In this document: one piece after another, positions 1-11,052 of the stretch
Position numbering within the stretch: position 1 is the stretch's first letter
Layout of the letters: each line of letters begins with the position of its first letter
Source: Cordia subcordata
Taxonomy: Eukaryota; Streptophyta; Magnoliopsida; Boraginales; Cordiaceae
DNA length: 64,000 nucleotides
Assembly (NCBI GenBank): GCA_028554755.1
Contig: JAPTOF010000002.1
Coordinates: 8,667,001 to 8,731,000, forward strand
Reading direction: 5' to 3'
Notes under the pieces: generated by a model
Told to the model about the DNA's origin: nothing
The model's input: the letters and a program-made list of their open reading frames with translations, nothing else
Database searches by the model: none
Made by a program: the position numbers and the translations under genes

Positions 1-1575
1 GGTGTAGCCAACGATATATTCAGTCAAAAAACTAAATAGTTCTTATAGTAAGAAGACATAGACTCAAATTTCGTGCCTCTTGTGGCACTAAATGATTAGC
101 TAACATCCTTATAAGAACCAATGAGACCATCTGGTTTAGAGAAAAAAAAGAGTCTCACTTATTCTTAACGAAATAGTCTAATTTTCATTGCAACAGAAAA
201 GGATACATTATCACATCAATGTAATAATTAATTCTATTTCCATATTGAATCATTATCATTTATGAGCCAATCTAGTGATCCAATGTCCATTGCCCTCTTA
301 AAAAGATACACGACTACAATTACACCTAAAATAAAATCATACTTATTAGATAGTTTGTTGTTCAATGATTTGAAGTGTTGAACAAAACAAAACCAAAAAA
401 GAAAGAAAGAAAGAAAGAAAGAAAAATGTAATGGTATGATACTAGTACTAGGATGATGATGTAGAGTAGTTTGCCATTTGATGAACGGAAGAAGAGACCT
501 GAGTCGGCAACTTGGCATGTTATGTTGGGCCCATTCTTACATGTGATTTGGTTGTCCAACTGGAGCCCACCTACCACTACATCGCCCAAGCCCATTTTCC
601 TTTTTTTTTTTCCTTTCTTCTTTTTAGTTGTTATCAAAGATTGCCGAAGACTTAACTGGAGTCTGCCATCTGTCCCTCTAAAATTGGCTTATGTGAGATT
701 CCTCAATACCATCCAATAAGACAATGACGTATTACTTAAACAACTCAATATTATAAAAGAAATTTAACAATAATTAATTATCGATAAAATTAATTAAGAA
801 TTTACGGGTGATGTTTACTCATGGGAATAAAACAGAGGTTGGTATTATATGTCATACAAGGAATTCTAGGAATGGGTTCTTATTGATTTGATGCTTATTA
901 TGAGCTTATGTAGTGTGTGCAGCTCATAAGAGGATAAGTTCTGATGCATTACATCCTTCAAGTTTTCTCACATGAAAACACTAAAACTATAAGAGAGAGC
1001 AAAATGACAGGGGAAACAAAAGCACCAACCACCTACTGGCAATTAGGTTCATAGATGATGCACCCTTGACCCTTTCTCATAATGCCTTCGTCTTCCCTCT
1101 AATATATTTCTTTCTTTCAAAAACTGATTTGGGCCCGAGTTTTGATGATATCAACTCTAATGTGTGTGTATATTTTTGTTTTTTGTTTTTTTAAACAAGT
1201 CTCTCACCCCCATCCCAACTCCTTGTTCCCACTATGTTTATACCTTTATCGTCATTTCTCAGAAAGGTAAACTCAATCACTCGAGCTCCCTAGTCTTTTA
1301 ACCTCACTTTTAGGTGTATATTTAAATACAAAAAGCATTAAGAGGAAAGTAATTAAGAAAGAGAAATAAATTGAATTTGTTAATTTTGTTTGTCGACTAA
1401 GAGTACATGTAAAAAAGTAATACATCAGTCACGTTAAAAATTAGTTAACAAATCTCATTTTTGTGCGAGGATGAATATGAAGAGCGTGAGTAGCTTGCGG
1501 CTGGACAATGTGGTTTGGCCTGGACATTTCGTACTATAGTTGATAAAAGTGAAGACATAAATAAAGCATTGCACG
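1..1575. other. AT-rich intergenic DNA, no gene seen
   Basis: No reading frame here has protein-like composition or a recognisable motif. The only structure I see is a short GAAA microsatellite near 398-425 and a T-rich tract near 601-613. It is probably ordinary spacer upstream of the tRNA gene. Confidence 0.5.
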
Positions 1576-1615
1576 GTTGAGATGGCCGAGTTGGCCTAAG
1601 GCCCCAGATTAAGGT

Positions 1616-1648
<33 letters not shown>

Positions 1649-1656
1649 TCTGAACA
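1576..1656 (+). tRNA. tRNA-Leu, anticodon AAG
   Basis: This cytosolic tRNA decodes CUU leucine codons. The cloverleaf can be drawn directly. The acceptor arm begins GTTGAGA, the D-arm has the conserved GGCCGAGTTGG block, and the anticodon stem CCAGA/TCTGG encloses loop TTAAGGT with AAG at 1611-1613. The long class II variable arm typical of Leu tRNA follows, then a T-arm GTGGG/CCCAC with loop TTCAAAT. CCA is not encoded, as usual in eukaryotes. A T-run at 1661-1665 would end RNA polymerase III transcription. The internal A and B boxes (GGCCGAGTTGG; GGTTCAAATCC) are intact. The acceptor stem has one mismatch, G4 opposite G69, so it may be a slightly degenerate copy. Confidence 0.93.
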
Positions 1657-1680
1657 GTCCTTTTTCGTTTTTCTTCGGAG

Positions 1681-1905
1681 TTATAATTTTTAAACTAATA
1701 AAGCAAGTTTAAAAAGCAATTAATCACTATGAAGTAAGCTACAGTTTTACCAACATTTCTACTCTTGCCTTTTTAGACTTTTCGACATAGAGTTAATTTT
1801 TAAACTAATAAAGCAAGTTTAAAAAGCAATTAATCACTATCAAGTAAGCTACAGTTTTAACAGCATTTCTACTCTTTCCTTTTTTAGACTTTTCGACATA
1901 GAGTT
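1681..1905. repeat. Two-copy tandem repeat, about 110 bp unit
   Basis: The segment starting near 1681 recurs near 1795 with few changes; TAAACTAATAAAGC lies at both 1691 and 1801, a period of 110 bp. Both copies run to the motif TTCGACATAGAGTT. The repeat sits directly behind the tRNA terminator and encodes nothing recognisable. Confidence 0.9.
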
Positions 1906-2439
1906 CTTTTCATCACGCTGAATCGATACAATAAACTGTGGACATGTTACACAAAAAGTATAACTGCACCTCATATGACTAAAGACTTCCCAACTAGATT
2001 CCTAAAAAGAAAACTGAGGTTCGTAATACATTTAGTCTCTGAGTTCAAGTAAACATTCTTCTACCTTATCAATCGCAAACACATTATATCAGAACATTAT
2101 TCATCATGTATTGCGAAAAGATCCAGTATATAAGATTATGGAGAGCATTCAAGTGTTATGTAACAAAAACAAGCAAATAATTAACTTATACTTTACAAAG
2201 TGCAGAAATACAAGCCGTCAAGACTGTCATTTTCAAGATACCAATGTTAAATTACAATGCACCAGCCACTTAGCTAGATGACCATCTCCTCCCCCGCCCC
2301 CCTCCACTCCTCTACCCCCCCCCCCCCACACACGCACCTGGGTCATGAACCGCCTCAACAACAATAAAGGGCCCTCAGCTCGGCCAACGCCAAGTAAAAT
2401 ATCCCAAGATACAGAAACAATCCTAGCAAATCTAGTGAC
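1906..2439. other. Spacer and probable 3' UTR of the MPS1 gene
   Basis: AT-rich DNA lies between the tRNA repeat and the kinase stop codon. A C-rich stretch at 2288-2327 ends in a 13-base C homopolymer (2315-2327), which would be a G-run in the kinase transcript if the 3' UTR extends that far. No other feature is seen. Confidence 0.4.
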
Positions 2440-5400
2440 TTATTCGGCCAGATTTCTTCCAGACTTACCTAACCATTCCTGGAGCTGAATGCAGATATTC
2501 GATATCTTGGAAAGCAACTTGCATTGCTCATCTCTTGATGATAATGCCTGAGACTGTATTGATGATCTAGGTTGCCTTAGCAGTTCTTGGAGTTGGGAAC
2601 ACAGCATCAAAGCTTTTTGATCATTTTCACAAGATGTGGCAATGAAGTGAAGCAACTGAAAGCTTTGGTCTTGAGGGGTGGATATTTGAGAAGGCACAGG
2701 AGGAACAAGGAAAGGGTGATGGAGTAGCTGAGGGATCCTCCACCTTTTGTTCCGATCCCATGCAAGGCACTTTTTCATAATGTCTAGAAGCCATGGATTT
2801 GACACCGGTTCATAAGTAATTTCATGGTTGGGATCTGTTATGACTTTAAATTTTGCCCAGAAAGTCTTATAGTCGGAAAAAGGTGTTCTTCCATAAACCA
2901 TTTGGTAAAGAATGCATCCAAGTGACCAGATATCAGAGGGGCGACCACACTTTATCGTGTTTCCATTTTCATCCCTCTCGTTGCACATAAATGCTTCAGG
3001 AGACATATAACTCAATGTACCCACCTGGAACGGTTAATTACCACAAGACAAGATTAACAAAAGCATGACCTCTGACCCAAAAAAAGAAAAAGACAACTGA
3101 AAACATGACCATCAGTCAGTTCTGAAAGAGAAATCCTTCCCCACCACCCCAACCCAACCCACAAATGCATCCATTTATGTCTCTTAAAAGGCTTTCCAAT
3201 TTATGGTTATTCCAGGCACTTCCTCCATAATGCCTATATTTGATTCTTTGGCACCAGTGAGTTGATAAGATGCAAGGAAAATATTTCAAATAAGAGAAAG
3301 TTTTATATACCTGTGAGTCCCGTTGGATGTTAGTTGTGTCACTCATTATAGCTTTGGCAATACCAAAATCAATTAGCTTCAAAGAACCTCTCACGAGAAG
3401 AAAATTAGCTGGCTTTAAGTCTGAGTGCACAATACGTTCGTCATGTATGGTGTTAACAGCCAGCAGTATTTGCTGCAGCAATTTTCCAACAAACCAAAAT
3501 TTTGATTTCAATGGAACAGCACAAGTCTAAAACTGACATGAGCACATATCAGAATTTTGCACGGATTGAGATGCATTGGGACAGCAAAAGGGTACAACAC
3601 AGAGTCATACAGTATCAACTGCCTATTGCCTCTCCCTAATACAACATTATAGTGTCAACTGCCATGTGATCATATGTAAGATATCTTTTTTCCATTTCAT
3701 AAGCCACTATATGGCATTCCTTCCAAGAAATTTACGAGAGGTCTTGGCAAATACTTGACTCACGGACAATTCCCTGCATACCCAATGGTCCATCACTATC
3801 AGATTGACCTTATATCTACTCAATAACTCACAGTATTTTTAATTCCTTTTCACTTTCAGCTCAATGATCAACTCTAATCATAGAACATCTACTTGGCGTT
3901 ACAGAAAGAAAATGAACCCTTGTTATTATTCCTTTTTTCTTTTTGCTTTTTTGCAGACTGCTTATTATTGTTCTTACTGTGCAAATACAGGACATCTTAA
4001 TCAAGACTGCTGTAAAACCAGCAGGAGTATTTGGCTTTAAGCAGCCATGTTTGCTACATAAAATTCTATATAATACTTCTTTGAACTTTATTTCTCAAAA
4101 AGAAGAAGAAAAAAGAGAGAATACTTCAGTGTGAACTTCATTCACAATGCTCAAAGGCTAATATTGAACTCAGAATCACACAGAATACTGTGAAAAGAAC
4201 AACAGATTTTTTTTTTAAAAAAAAAAACAAAGCAAAAACTCAAGTATAAGTTGAACATGCATCGAATCACAGCGTTGCTAAAAACAAATTAATATTCAGC
4301 AAAGCAATTTAAGTTTAAAGATATTAAGGAAAAAATTGGGTTGATCATTCAGTGTGGAGAAAACAGAGATGTAATTGCTCAAAACCTGCCAATAAAATCG
4401 GAGCCAGTTTTCATCTATGGTTGTGTTGGTGCTGTCCAGTTCCTTCCACTTCTGAGACAGCATGTGAGCCAGATCAATTTCACCATACTCAAGCACCATG
4501 TATATATACCCGTCTTCCTTCACTCTGGCATCTTTATTGCTCATGGAACCATTAATGACTTCCTGGAGAAAAGTCTTATCTGTAACCTGTGGCAGCAATG
4601 GACATTAGCAAAATTATACTAATGTGATTAGACACAAATTCTGAATGGAAAAAATTCTGTACCCTTTAACAACCTTGTCTATGAACAGAACTTAGGTGGC
4701 ACTAGACAAGGCTTATTAGGATCTAAATCAAATGTGCCACTAGGCAATCAAAAGTCAATGTTGGGTTGGGGCAACTGTACTCTGACAACAAGCATAGAGA
4801 TGAGGAACTATTCATTGTTCAACGGCTACCGAGGTCCAATATGATGATACTGAAAATTAGGAATACATAAGATGTATTTGAGCATTGTAGGTAGTTGACC
4901 CCAGTCCTAGATGTGATGCCAGCAAAATGTTCTAATATCATCCACATTGCCCAGGAAAGGAAAATGGAAGATGAGGCCTCAGCTTTACGCATATATTACC
5001 ATTATATATTGCTCATAGAGAAAACTCAGAGAGAAAAAACAGCCACATTGATCTTTTGTCAAGAAGGTTTATTTAGCAACTTCATTGGACAAGTGTGTAA
5101 CAAGTATTGTAATAAATCAGCACACAGGATCAGAAAGAGAACAAATAAGTAGGGTCCAATTAGTGTAACTTTCGGGGTGCACTAGCATATTATCTCATTA
5201 CATCTCATACTCAACAAAACCTCCAAAGACACGTAGAAAATATCTACAAGCTAGTTCATTGACATACCTCGCAAAGGAAGGAGAAAAAAAAAAAAAGTTA
5301 GTTCATGCTACTCAGTTGCCTCATCCTAAGAGTGAGAATTCCAACAAGCTAAATATGTGTCAACCTTATCTAACATATTCCTTGTACTTTTCTTTGAGCA

Positions 5401-8384
5401 GCTCAAATCATCTATTGCTAAAATATAAAGCCTAGTATTGCTCCAGTCGATTACATAAAAATCTTACCCAGGAGCATTATACATGGATGAGAAAGAGAGG
5501 TTTGTAAAGTATAATAGTATAGAATATCTAAAGTTGAAAAATGAAAATAATTAGAGTTGCCCCACTAGTTTACCTCATAATCAATGAGTTGGATAATATT
5601 GTTCTTTCCCTTAAGTTTGTTTAGGTACTCAATCTCCTGGTAGAATCCATAGGCAGTTGCATAATCACGACCTTTAAGCTTGATTTTTTTCAAGGCATAA
5701 ATTTTACAATCTGAAGATATGACCTTGTGGACTTCACTACTTCCTCCGCTACCTATCTTGCCAAGTCTTTGGTAAAGCTTTCCATTGACTTTAAAAAATA
5801 AGTCAGGATCATAATTCTTTTTACGAGAACTTGGCGCTGCTTTACCACTCACACCTTTTTCTTGCTTTTCCAATTTGGAGCGTTCAAACTTTACATCCGA
5901 TGATGGTGCTCCTGAGGAGGCTTGAGATTGTTTATCAGTAACATTCTCTTTAGCAGAACTATCATCAGGACATTGATTTATAGAAGTATCAAAGTCCTTT
6001 GGGGCACTTCCATGCGGAAAATTACAGCGGCCAACTTTCTGAATATCCATCTCGTTTCCAGCTGGAGATCTGGATGCTTGAACTGGTATGTCTGTCTGGT
6101 TGTTTGTTATGCCACCATTGTAATTTGATGCCAGATTGCACAATTGCCCCACATCTTTACAGGGCAAGGGCCGAGAATTCATCTCAGCTTCTACCAAGGA
6201 GTCAACACCTACATGGGAACTACTAGTTAGTTGAGGTTGTGAGCAATAGGTTGTTGAACTATACATCGGTGCAGAAGTTGAGTTTACTAATGTTGTGGTG
6301 GGGCATGACGATCCAACAACGGAAGATGGACCAAATGGTTGGCTCAAATCATTTTGTAAAAAGTTTGTAAAATGGTTTAGTTGACTTGAAAACCCCATGG
6401 TTCTTGCAATTGTAGAAGACACACCTCCTTCAGATCTCAAACTGCCATCCACTTCCACTCTTTGAATAGCCTGGTGTTTCAAGTCTTGACTAAGAGCAGT
6501 TGTTATTGCTCCTTCATTACTTGTATCCCATCCCGTATCTGTCAATGCAAGTGAATCCATATAAGAAGATAAATTGTCTGTTCCAGGGCCCATTTTGTCA
6601 TCGACCCCTGCATGCACAATGTGTAGTATGCGCTATAATTTGCAAAACTATAAAGCTAAGCTAGTTTTTAGTAGTATATAGTTAATGAAATTACCCTGAG
6701 ATTTGGCATTGTTTCCGGTTTGAAAATTGACCTTCTTCTGCCCTTCCTCACGTGGAATATGCTCAGGTTCCACTACGGATGAAGCAACTGTATCACTGCT
6801 TCTGCAGACAGTAAAGGCTCTGAGTTGATCGCCGTGAGCATTGAATGATCTGAAACTCACATCTTGAGTATTTAAAGTAGACCCCCATTCAGAAGGTTGG
6901 GTAATTGATGCATCCTCTTGAGTTTCTCCGACGACAGAAATCATGCTCTTTGGTTGTGCAATGCAATCTCGCAACTTTTGACTGAGCAAAATCTCATCTT
7001 GGGGCTTCTTGGCGTCAAATTGAGGATCCATGGTTGGCATTGATCCTTTCGAAGTTTCTCTTTGAGGAACCAATGTTCTCCTTGGCCTAATACTGTTTGA
7101 CTGCATCGTACCTAATATACATCCAAATTTATACAAATTCAGAAGGATCTCCATAAACCACAATGTCTTAATTGCACCAATTCAGATTGGAAAGCTTCAT
7201 CAGAAATCATAAACAAGAAAAGACAATAAATGGGAAACAAATCATTCAGCACAGAACAATAACAATCTGAAGACAAACCCCAGAAAAATAAGGTGCAGGC
7301 AGAAAAATAGGGGCATGATGTACAACAAGAAAGGATACATTTAAAATAACCATATTCAAGATTTTGCTTATCAAAGTAATACTTAGAGCGCACAAAACAT
7401 ACAGCATATATGGTAAAGAGGAGATACAATCAAATAAGTCATCTTGATGGATCAATGAAGAGTGACATAATTTCATTGAGATAAAGATCAATAAGGGGAA
7501 GAGTGAAAATAATGTGGAATGAGTGTAACAATAGAGACAAAGAGGCACCAGCATTGGAGATGGAAATAACTTTTCGTAGATAAATATGGAGATAGAAGCA
7601 ACACTATTAGAGTATGTGGTGCTTCACAAAAGTGAGGTAAACTAACTCCCGCCATTCAAATCTTAGGGTTCGTTTGGATTGACCTTTTTAAAAAGCTTTT
7701 TTTCCTGAAACTTTTGCAAAAAGTGCTTTTTTGAGAAGTTAAAATTCTAGCTTTGGGAAAAAGCTGAAAGTAAACTTTTATTCAGAGTTTTAGGTTTTTT
7801 AAAAATCTAATCAAAATACTTATTGCAAAAAAATGTGTTTTTATAAGAAGAGAACTGCGTCTTTCCATGAACAATGCCAATCCAAACATGCCCTTAGTCA
7901 GGGTCCATGCTATTGTCAAAATTTACCAATCGTAAAAATGGGCAATGGATCAGCAACTGTACATTTCAGCTATGCAAATCGTGTACTTTCAAAACAAAGT
8001 AAATAAATAAATACAAACCCTTAATTACTTCAATCAAGGCAAAAGCACTGAAGCACATCGTACAACAAAGGTCTAATTTTAGCATACTTTATGCATTGTG
8101 GATTACACATTTCAGCTAAGCAAACCCTAACCTCTAAAAATGTCGACAAAATATAAATTGAAAGGAAAAAAAAAAGTAACGAGGACAAAACGAGAGGTGG
8201 TTGTACCGAGAGGGCGGTGGCGCTTGAAAGCGGCTTGAACATGCCGGAGGAAGTCCGGCGGGGAGGTGGAGCCGGACGACGCAGTTGAAGGACGGAAAAT
8301 CGACGAGTCTTTGGTGAGTGGACGGACCAGATTCGCCTTGGTGGATAGTGGGCCCGGCTGAAGGTTATTAGCCTCCCCTTCCAT
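2440..8384 (-). CDS. MPS1/TTK dual-specificity protein kinase
   Basis: Spindle-assembly-checkpoint kinase that acts at kinetochores and is also needed for meiotic chromosome segregation. Six exons join in frame with GT..AG sites: 8384-8207, 7111-6695, 6607-5574, 4586-4386, 3472-3311 and 3024-2440, giving 858 residues. The N-terminal half is low-complexity and probably disordered, with the conserved block [16 protein letters not shown] at the end of exon 1 followed by [15 protein letters not shown]. The kinase domain spans about residues 477-769: glycine loop [11 protein letters not shown] at 481-491, ALK lysine 505, catalytic HSDLKPANF at 626-634, DFG at 645-647 and SPE at 672-674. HSD in place of HRD, and the LIDYEVTDKT and [17 protein letters not shown] blocks, are MPS1/TTK hallmarks. 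The length fits plant MPS1 proteins. The exon phases all agree, so the model is firm. Intron 1 contains a MITE. Confidence 0.93.
7666..7893. mobile_element. PIF/Harbinger-like (Tourist) MITE in MPS1 intron 1
   Basis: A 228 bp element with inverted ends GGGTTCGTTTGGATTG and, reversed, GGGCATGTTTGGATTG, flanked by a TTA target duplication at 7663-7665 and 7894-7896. The TTA/TAA target and G-rich TGTTTGG termini fit the PIF/Harbinger superfamily. It is non-coding and lies inside the intron between 8206 and 7112. Related copies appear at 25074 and at the right edge of the window. Confidence 0.82.
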
Positions 8385-8433
8385 CGACTAATCTCTTCAC
8401 TCGCATCTCTACTTTACAGGGTACATGCATTTA

Positions 8434-8442
8434 CATATATAT
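8434..8442 (-). promoter_or_regulatory. Possible TATA box for MPS1
   Basis: An ACATATATATG stretch lies about 50 bp upstream of the MPS1 start codon on the minus strand. The spacing would leave a very short 5' UTR, so it is only a candidate. Confidence 0.25.
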
Positions 8443-8583
8443 GTTTAATGCTTGTATGTGTGTGTGCATGCGCGTGTGTGTAGAAGGAGATGTAGGAGAA
8501 AGTTCAGACGAGTGTGAGTGTGTGAGTGTGGTGCGTGAAGATTCAAATTTTCTTGTTGGCGCTCAAGGCTGTGGAAACTTTAA

Positions 8584-8983
8584 GGGTGTGTTTGGACTGG
8601 AGGGGGAAAATTTAATAAAAGGAAGAAAAGGAAAGGATTATAAAGAAAAGGAGAGAAAATGGGTAATTTATGTTTGGATTAGAGTTTTTTTTATAGGGAA
8701 AAGGAACATAAAAGATTATGAGTATCTTGTGTTTGGTCAGAAAAGAAATGGAAGGAAGAGATAAATTTTATATGTAAAAGATTAAGAGTAAAGGATTTCA
8801 AGAATCCTTTCCCTCCATTTTATCCCAATTTGAAAGGATTGAAAATAAAAGATTTGAGGGGATTTTGCTTTTTCTTCCAAAATCCTCTCTCTCCCAATAC
8901 CTTTAAAATAAACAAGAGATGGGATACCAAAATCCTTCCCTTTCCTTTCCTTTCCCCCCATTCCCCTCAATCCAAACAGCCCA
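8584..8983. mobile_element. PIF/Harbinger-like foldback MITE upstream of MPS1
   Basis: A 400 bp element with inverted ends GGGTGTGTTTGGACTGGAGG and, reversed, TGGGCTGTTTGGATTGAGG, flanked by TAA at 8581-8583 and 8984-8986. The inverted similarity continues inward: a GGAAAGGATT-rich left arm faces an AATCCTTTCC-rich right arm. A transcript or single strand could therefore fold into a long hairpin. It lies about 200 bp upstream of the MPS1 start codon. Open frames inside it are low-complexity and not coding. Confidence 0.8.
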
Positions 8984-8986
8984 TAA

Positions 8987-9623
8987 GTGAGACGTCGCTT
9001 GTAGGGTCTCACGCTTTTGACAGTGCAAATAGGGGAAAAGGAAATAGTAGGGGAAGGAAATAAAGGGATTGTAACAATCCTCTCAAAACTTGGGCTTTGT
9101 TTAAAATGATTTTTTTCATAAGAAAAAGTATTTCTTTTGAAAATATTATTTTTGTAAGAAGTATTTAGTTTGACTTTTAAATTTTTATAAGTTAGAAATT
9201 TGAGTAGGATTAGAGGTAGTTTAAGTAGTTGCAATTACCTTGTCAAGAATTTCGTATTTTAAAAAACACTATCAAACATAAAAAATTAGATTTGTTAATG
9301 AATTCACAAAGTTTTATAGAATTCATACTCCAAACACAATAGAAGTGCATGAGTCATATTTGATCCAACAAGTACAAACACATAGCAAAATGAACCCTAA
9401 AATATGATTAGAACAAAAGAGAACAATCAACAACCATTAACCATGGCAATCAAATTAAAAGATCCACACATTATCATCATAACACATGGCACCCCCTCAT
9501 CACACAATCTCCAGAAAAGACACAAAAGTGACAAACCAAAAAATAAAATAATAACAAGGTGAGGAAAGGTCTTCCTAACAAGGAAATTTGTGATAAACAA
9601 AAAACACCAATCGTGATAGAGAT
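8987..9623. other. AT-rich spacer, no gene seen
   Basis: The DNA between the upstream MITE and the first LTR is AT-rich. Nothing in it resembles a gene. The start of this stretch (near 9095-9250) has the T/A-rich look of decayed MITE sequence. Confidence 0.35.
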
Positions 9624-10960
9624 TGCTGGCTAAATACTAGTTATTAATTTTGATGATGAAAATTTGATATGCATTTAGAATTATTTTACTAAAAAGCATC
9701 TTGTGAAAATAAGTGCTAAGATGAGTAGATAGATGTTTGGAAGATCGAAGAAAATGAACAAATGAGCACTATTTGAAGAAGAAGAAGATGAGAAGGCACA
9801 AGGAGGAGAAGAGGCATCATAAGGGGTACCGGATATTCTTTCTCTTCTTGTGAAATGCCTAAGTATTGCAAGTGTTTGGCTCAAATCTTTATTTTTATAA
9901 CTCAAACAATTTAAATCTCATTCACATTAGATTTCATAAAAGTATAAATTATTTTGAATGCACACTTAGTGTAAATATGTGTGTTTGAAGTGTTTCTAGT
10001 CATAAAAAGTATTTAAAAATGCTTTAAGATTATTTGGAGTTATGAAAAGTTGATAAAATTGTACTTAAAATGTTTTCAGGCAAAATTTGGCTTTACTTGT
10101 CTTTGGAATGGCTGGACCCCCCAGCCGGCCGACCGGCTGACTAGGGAGAGTTGCCCGACCAAAACAGAGAAGGGAAGAAAAAGCTAGACCCCCTAGCCAG
10201 TCGACCGGCTAAGGCGTCCAGCATAGTCAGAGCAGCCCAAGAAGAGGCCGGACGACCAAGCCGGTCAATCGGCTAAGCGAAATGCTGTAATAAATACAAT
10301 AGCCGTTTATTACCATTCCGGCCATTTTCTTCTCTTTTCTTCCACCTACCTAAGCTCTAACTCTCAAATCTCTTTAAATACACCTTCATAACTCATTCAA
10401 ATCATTAATTCAAGCTTGCAAAATCATATATCATCTTCCAATTGATCTTTGAGCTATTCTTGCAATACCTTTGAGCTTTCGAGAGCACCATTCATTGCTA
10501 TATTCTTTTTTAAGAATAAAATTCAGATTCTTCATCATTTCTATTCTTCTTGATTGTATATACACTTTGTGAGCTAAGAAATCTTGAGAGAGACATCCAT
10601 TAGAGCTTATAAAAGTATGGGAAAATCTTAAGGAGTGGGACTCTTGGGTTCTTTGAAGTTTGGCTTCAAAGAGTTGTAAAAGTTGGTCTTTGCTTCACCA
10701 AAATTTGAAGAAACACTTAGTGAAGATTGTTGAATTCCTAAGGGGAGCTGCCTTAGGCAGTGGATGTAGGTTTGGTCGAACCCCCTTAAAAATCTTTTAT
10801 CTTCCTTCTCTCTGCACTTTATTTATCTCTATTTACTGATATTGATTACATTGTGTTTCATATATTTCTTGATTGAAATAGTTAAATTTTTATGATTTTT
10901 AAAAGCGAAAATTAGTATATATATCTTAATTCACCCCCTCTTAAGATATTTGCACCCACA
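9624..10960 (+). mobile_element. Solo LTR, probably Copia (SIRE-like), forward
   Basis: A non-coding unit of about 1337 bp with LTR features. It starts TGCTGGC, followed by TTTTGATGATGAAAA, a motif common near the start of SIRE/Maximus-type Copia LTRs. A GC-rich block rich in GGCCGACCGGCTGA-like repeats lies at 10120-10280. The end is TTAATTCACCCCCTCTTAAG then CCCACA at 10960. Flanking pentamers GAGAT (9619-9623) and GATAT (10961-10965) could be a worn target duplication. No primer-binding site or polyprotein follows, so it is a solo LTR. The superfamily is inferred from memory of LTR motifs. Confidence 0.7.
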
Positions 10961-11052
10961 GATATACAACCAATAGAGGAGACGAACAACCAACCTTGTA
11001 ACAAGTATGATGAGATCCCAAGCCAAGAAACGAAGTAAGGCACAATAATATT

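Noticed and set aside
8441..9234. Lysine-rich frames in both strands upstream of MPS1
   Set aside because: They overlap the foldback MITE and reflect GGAAAGG-type low complexity.
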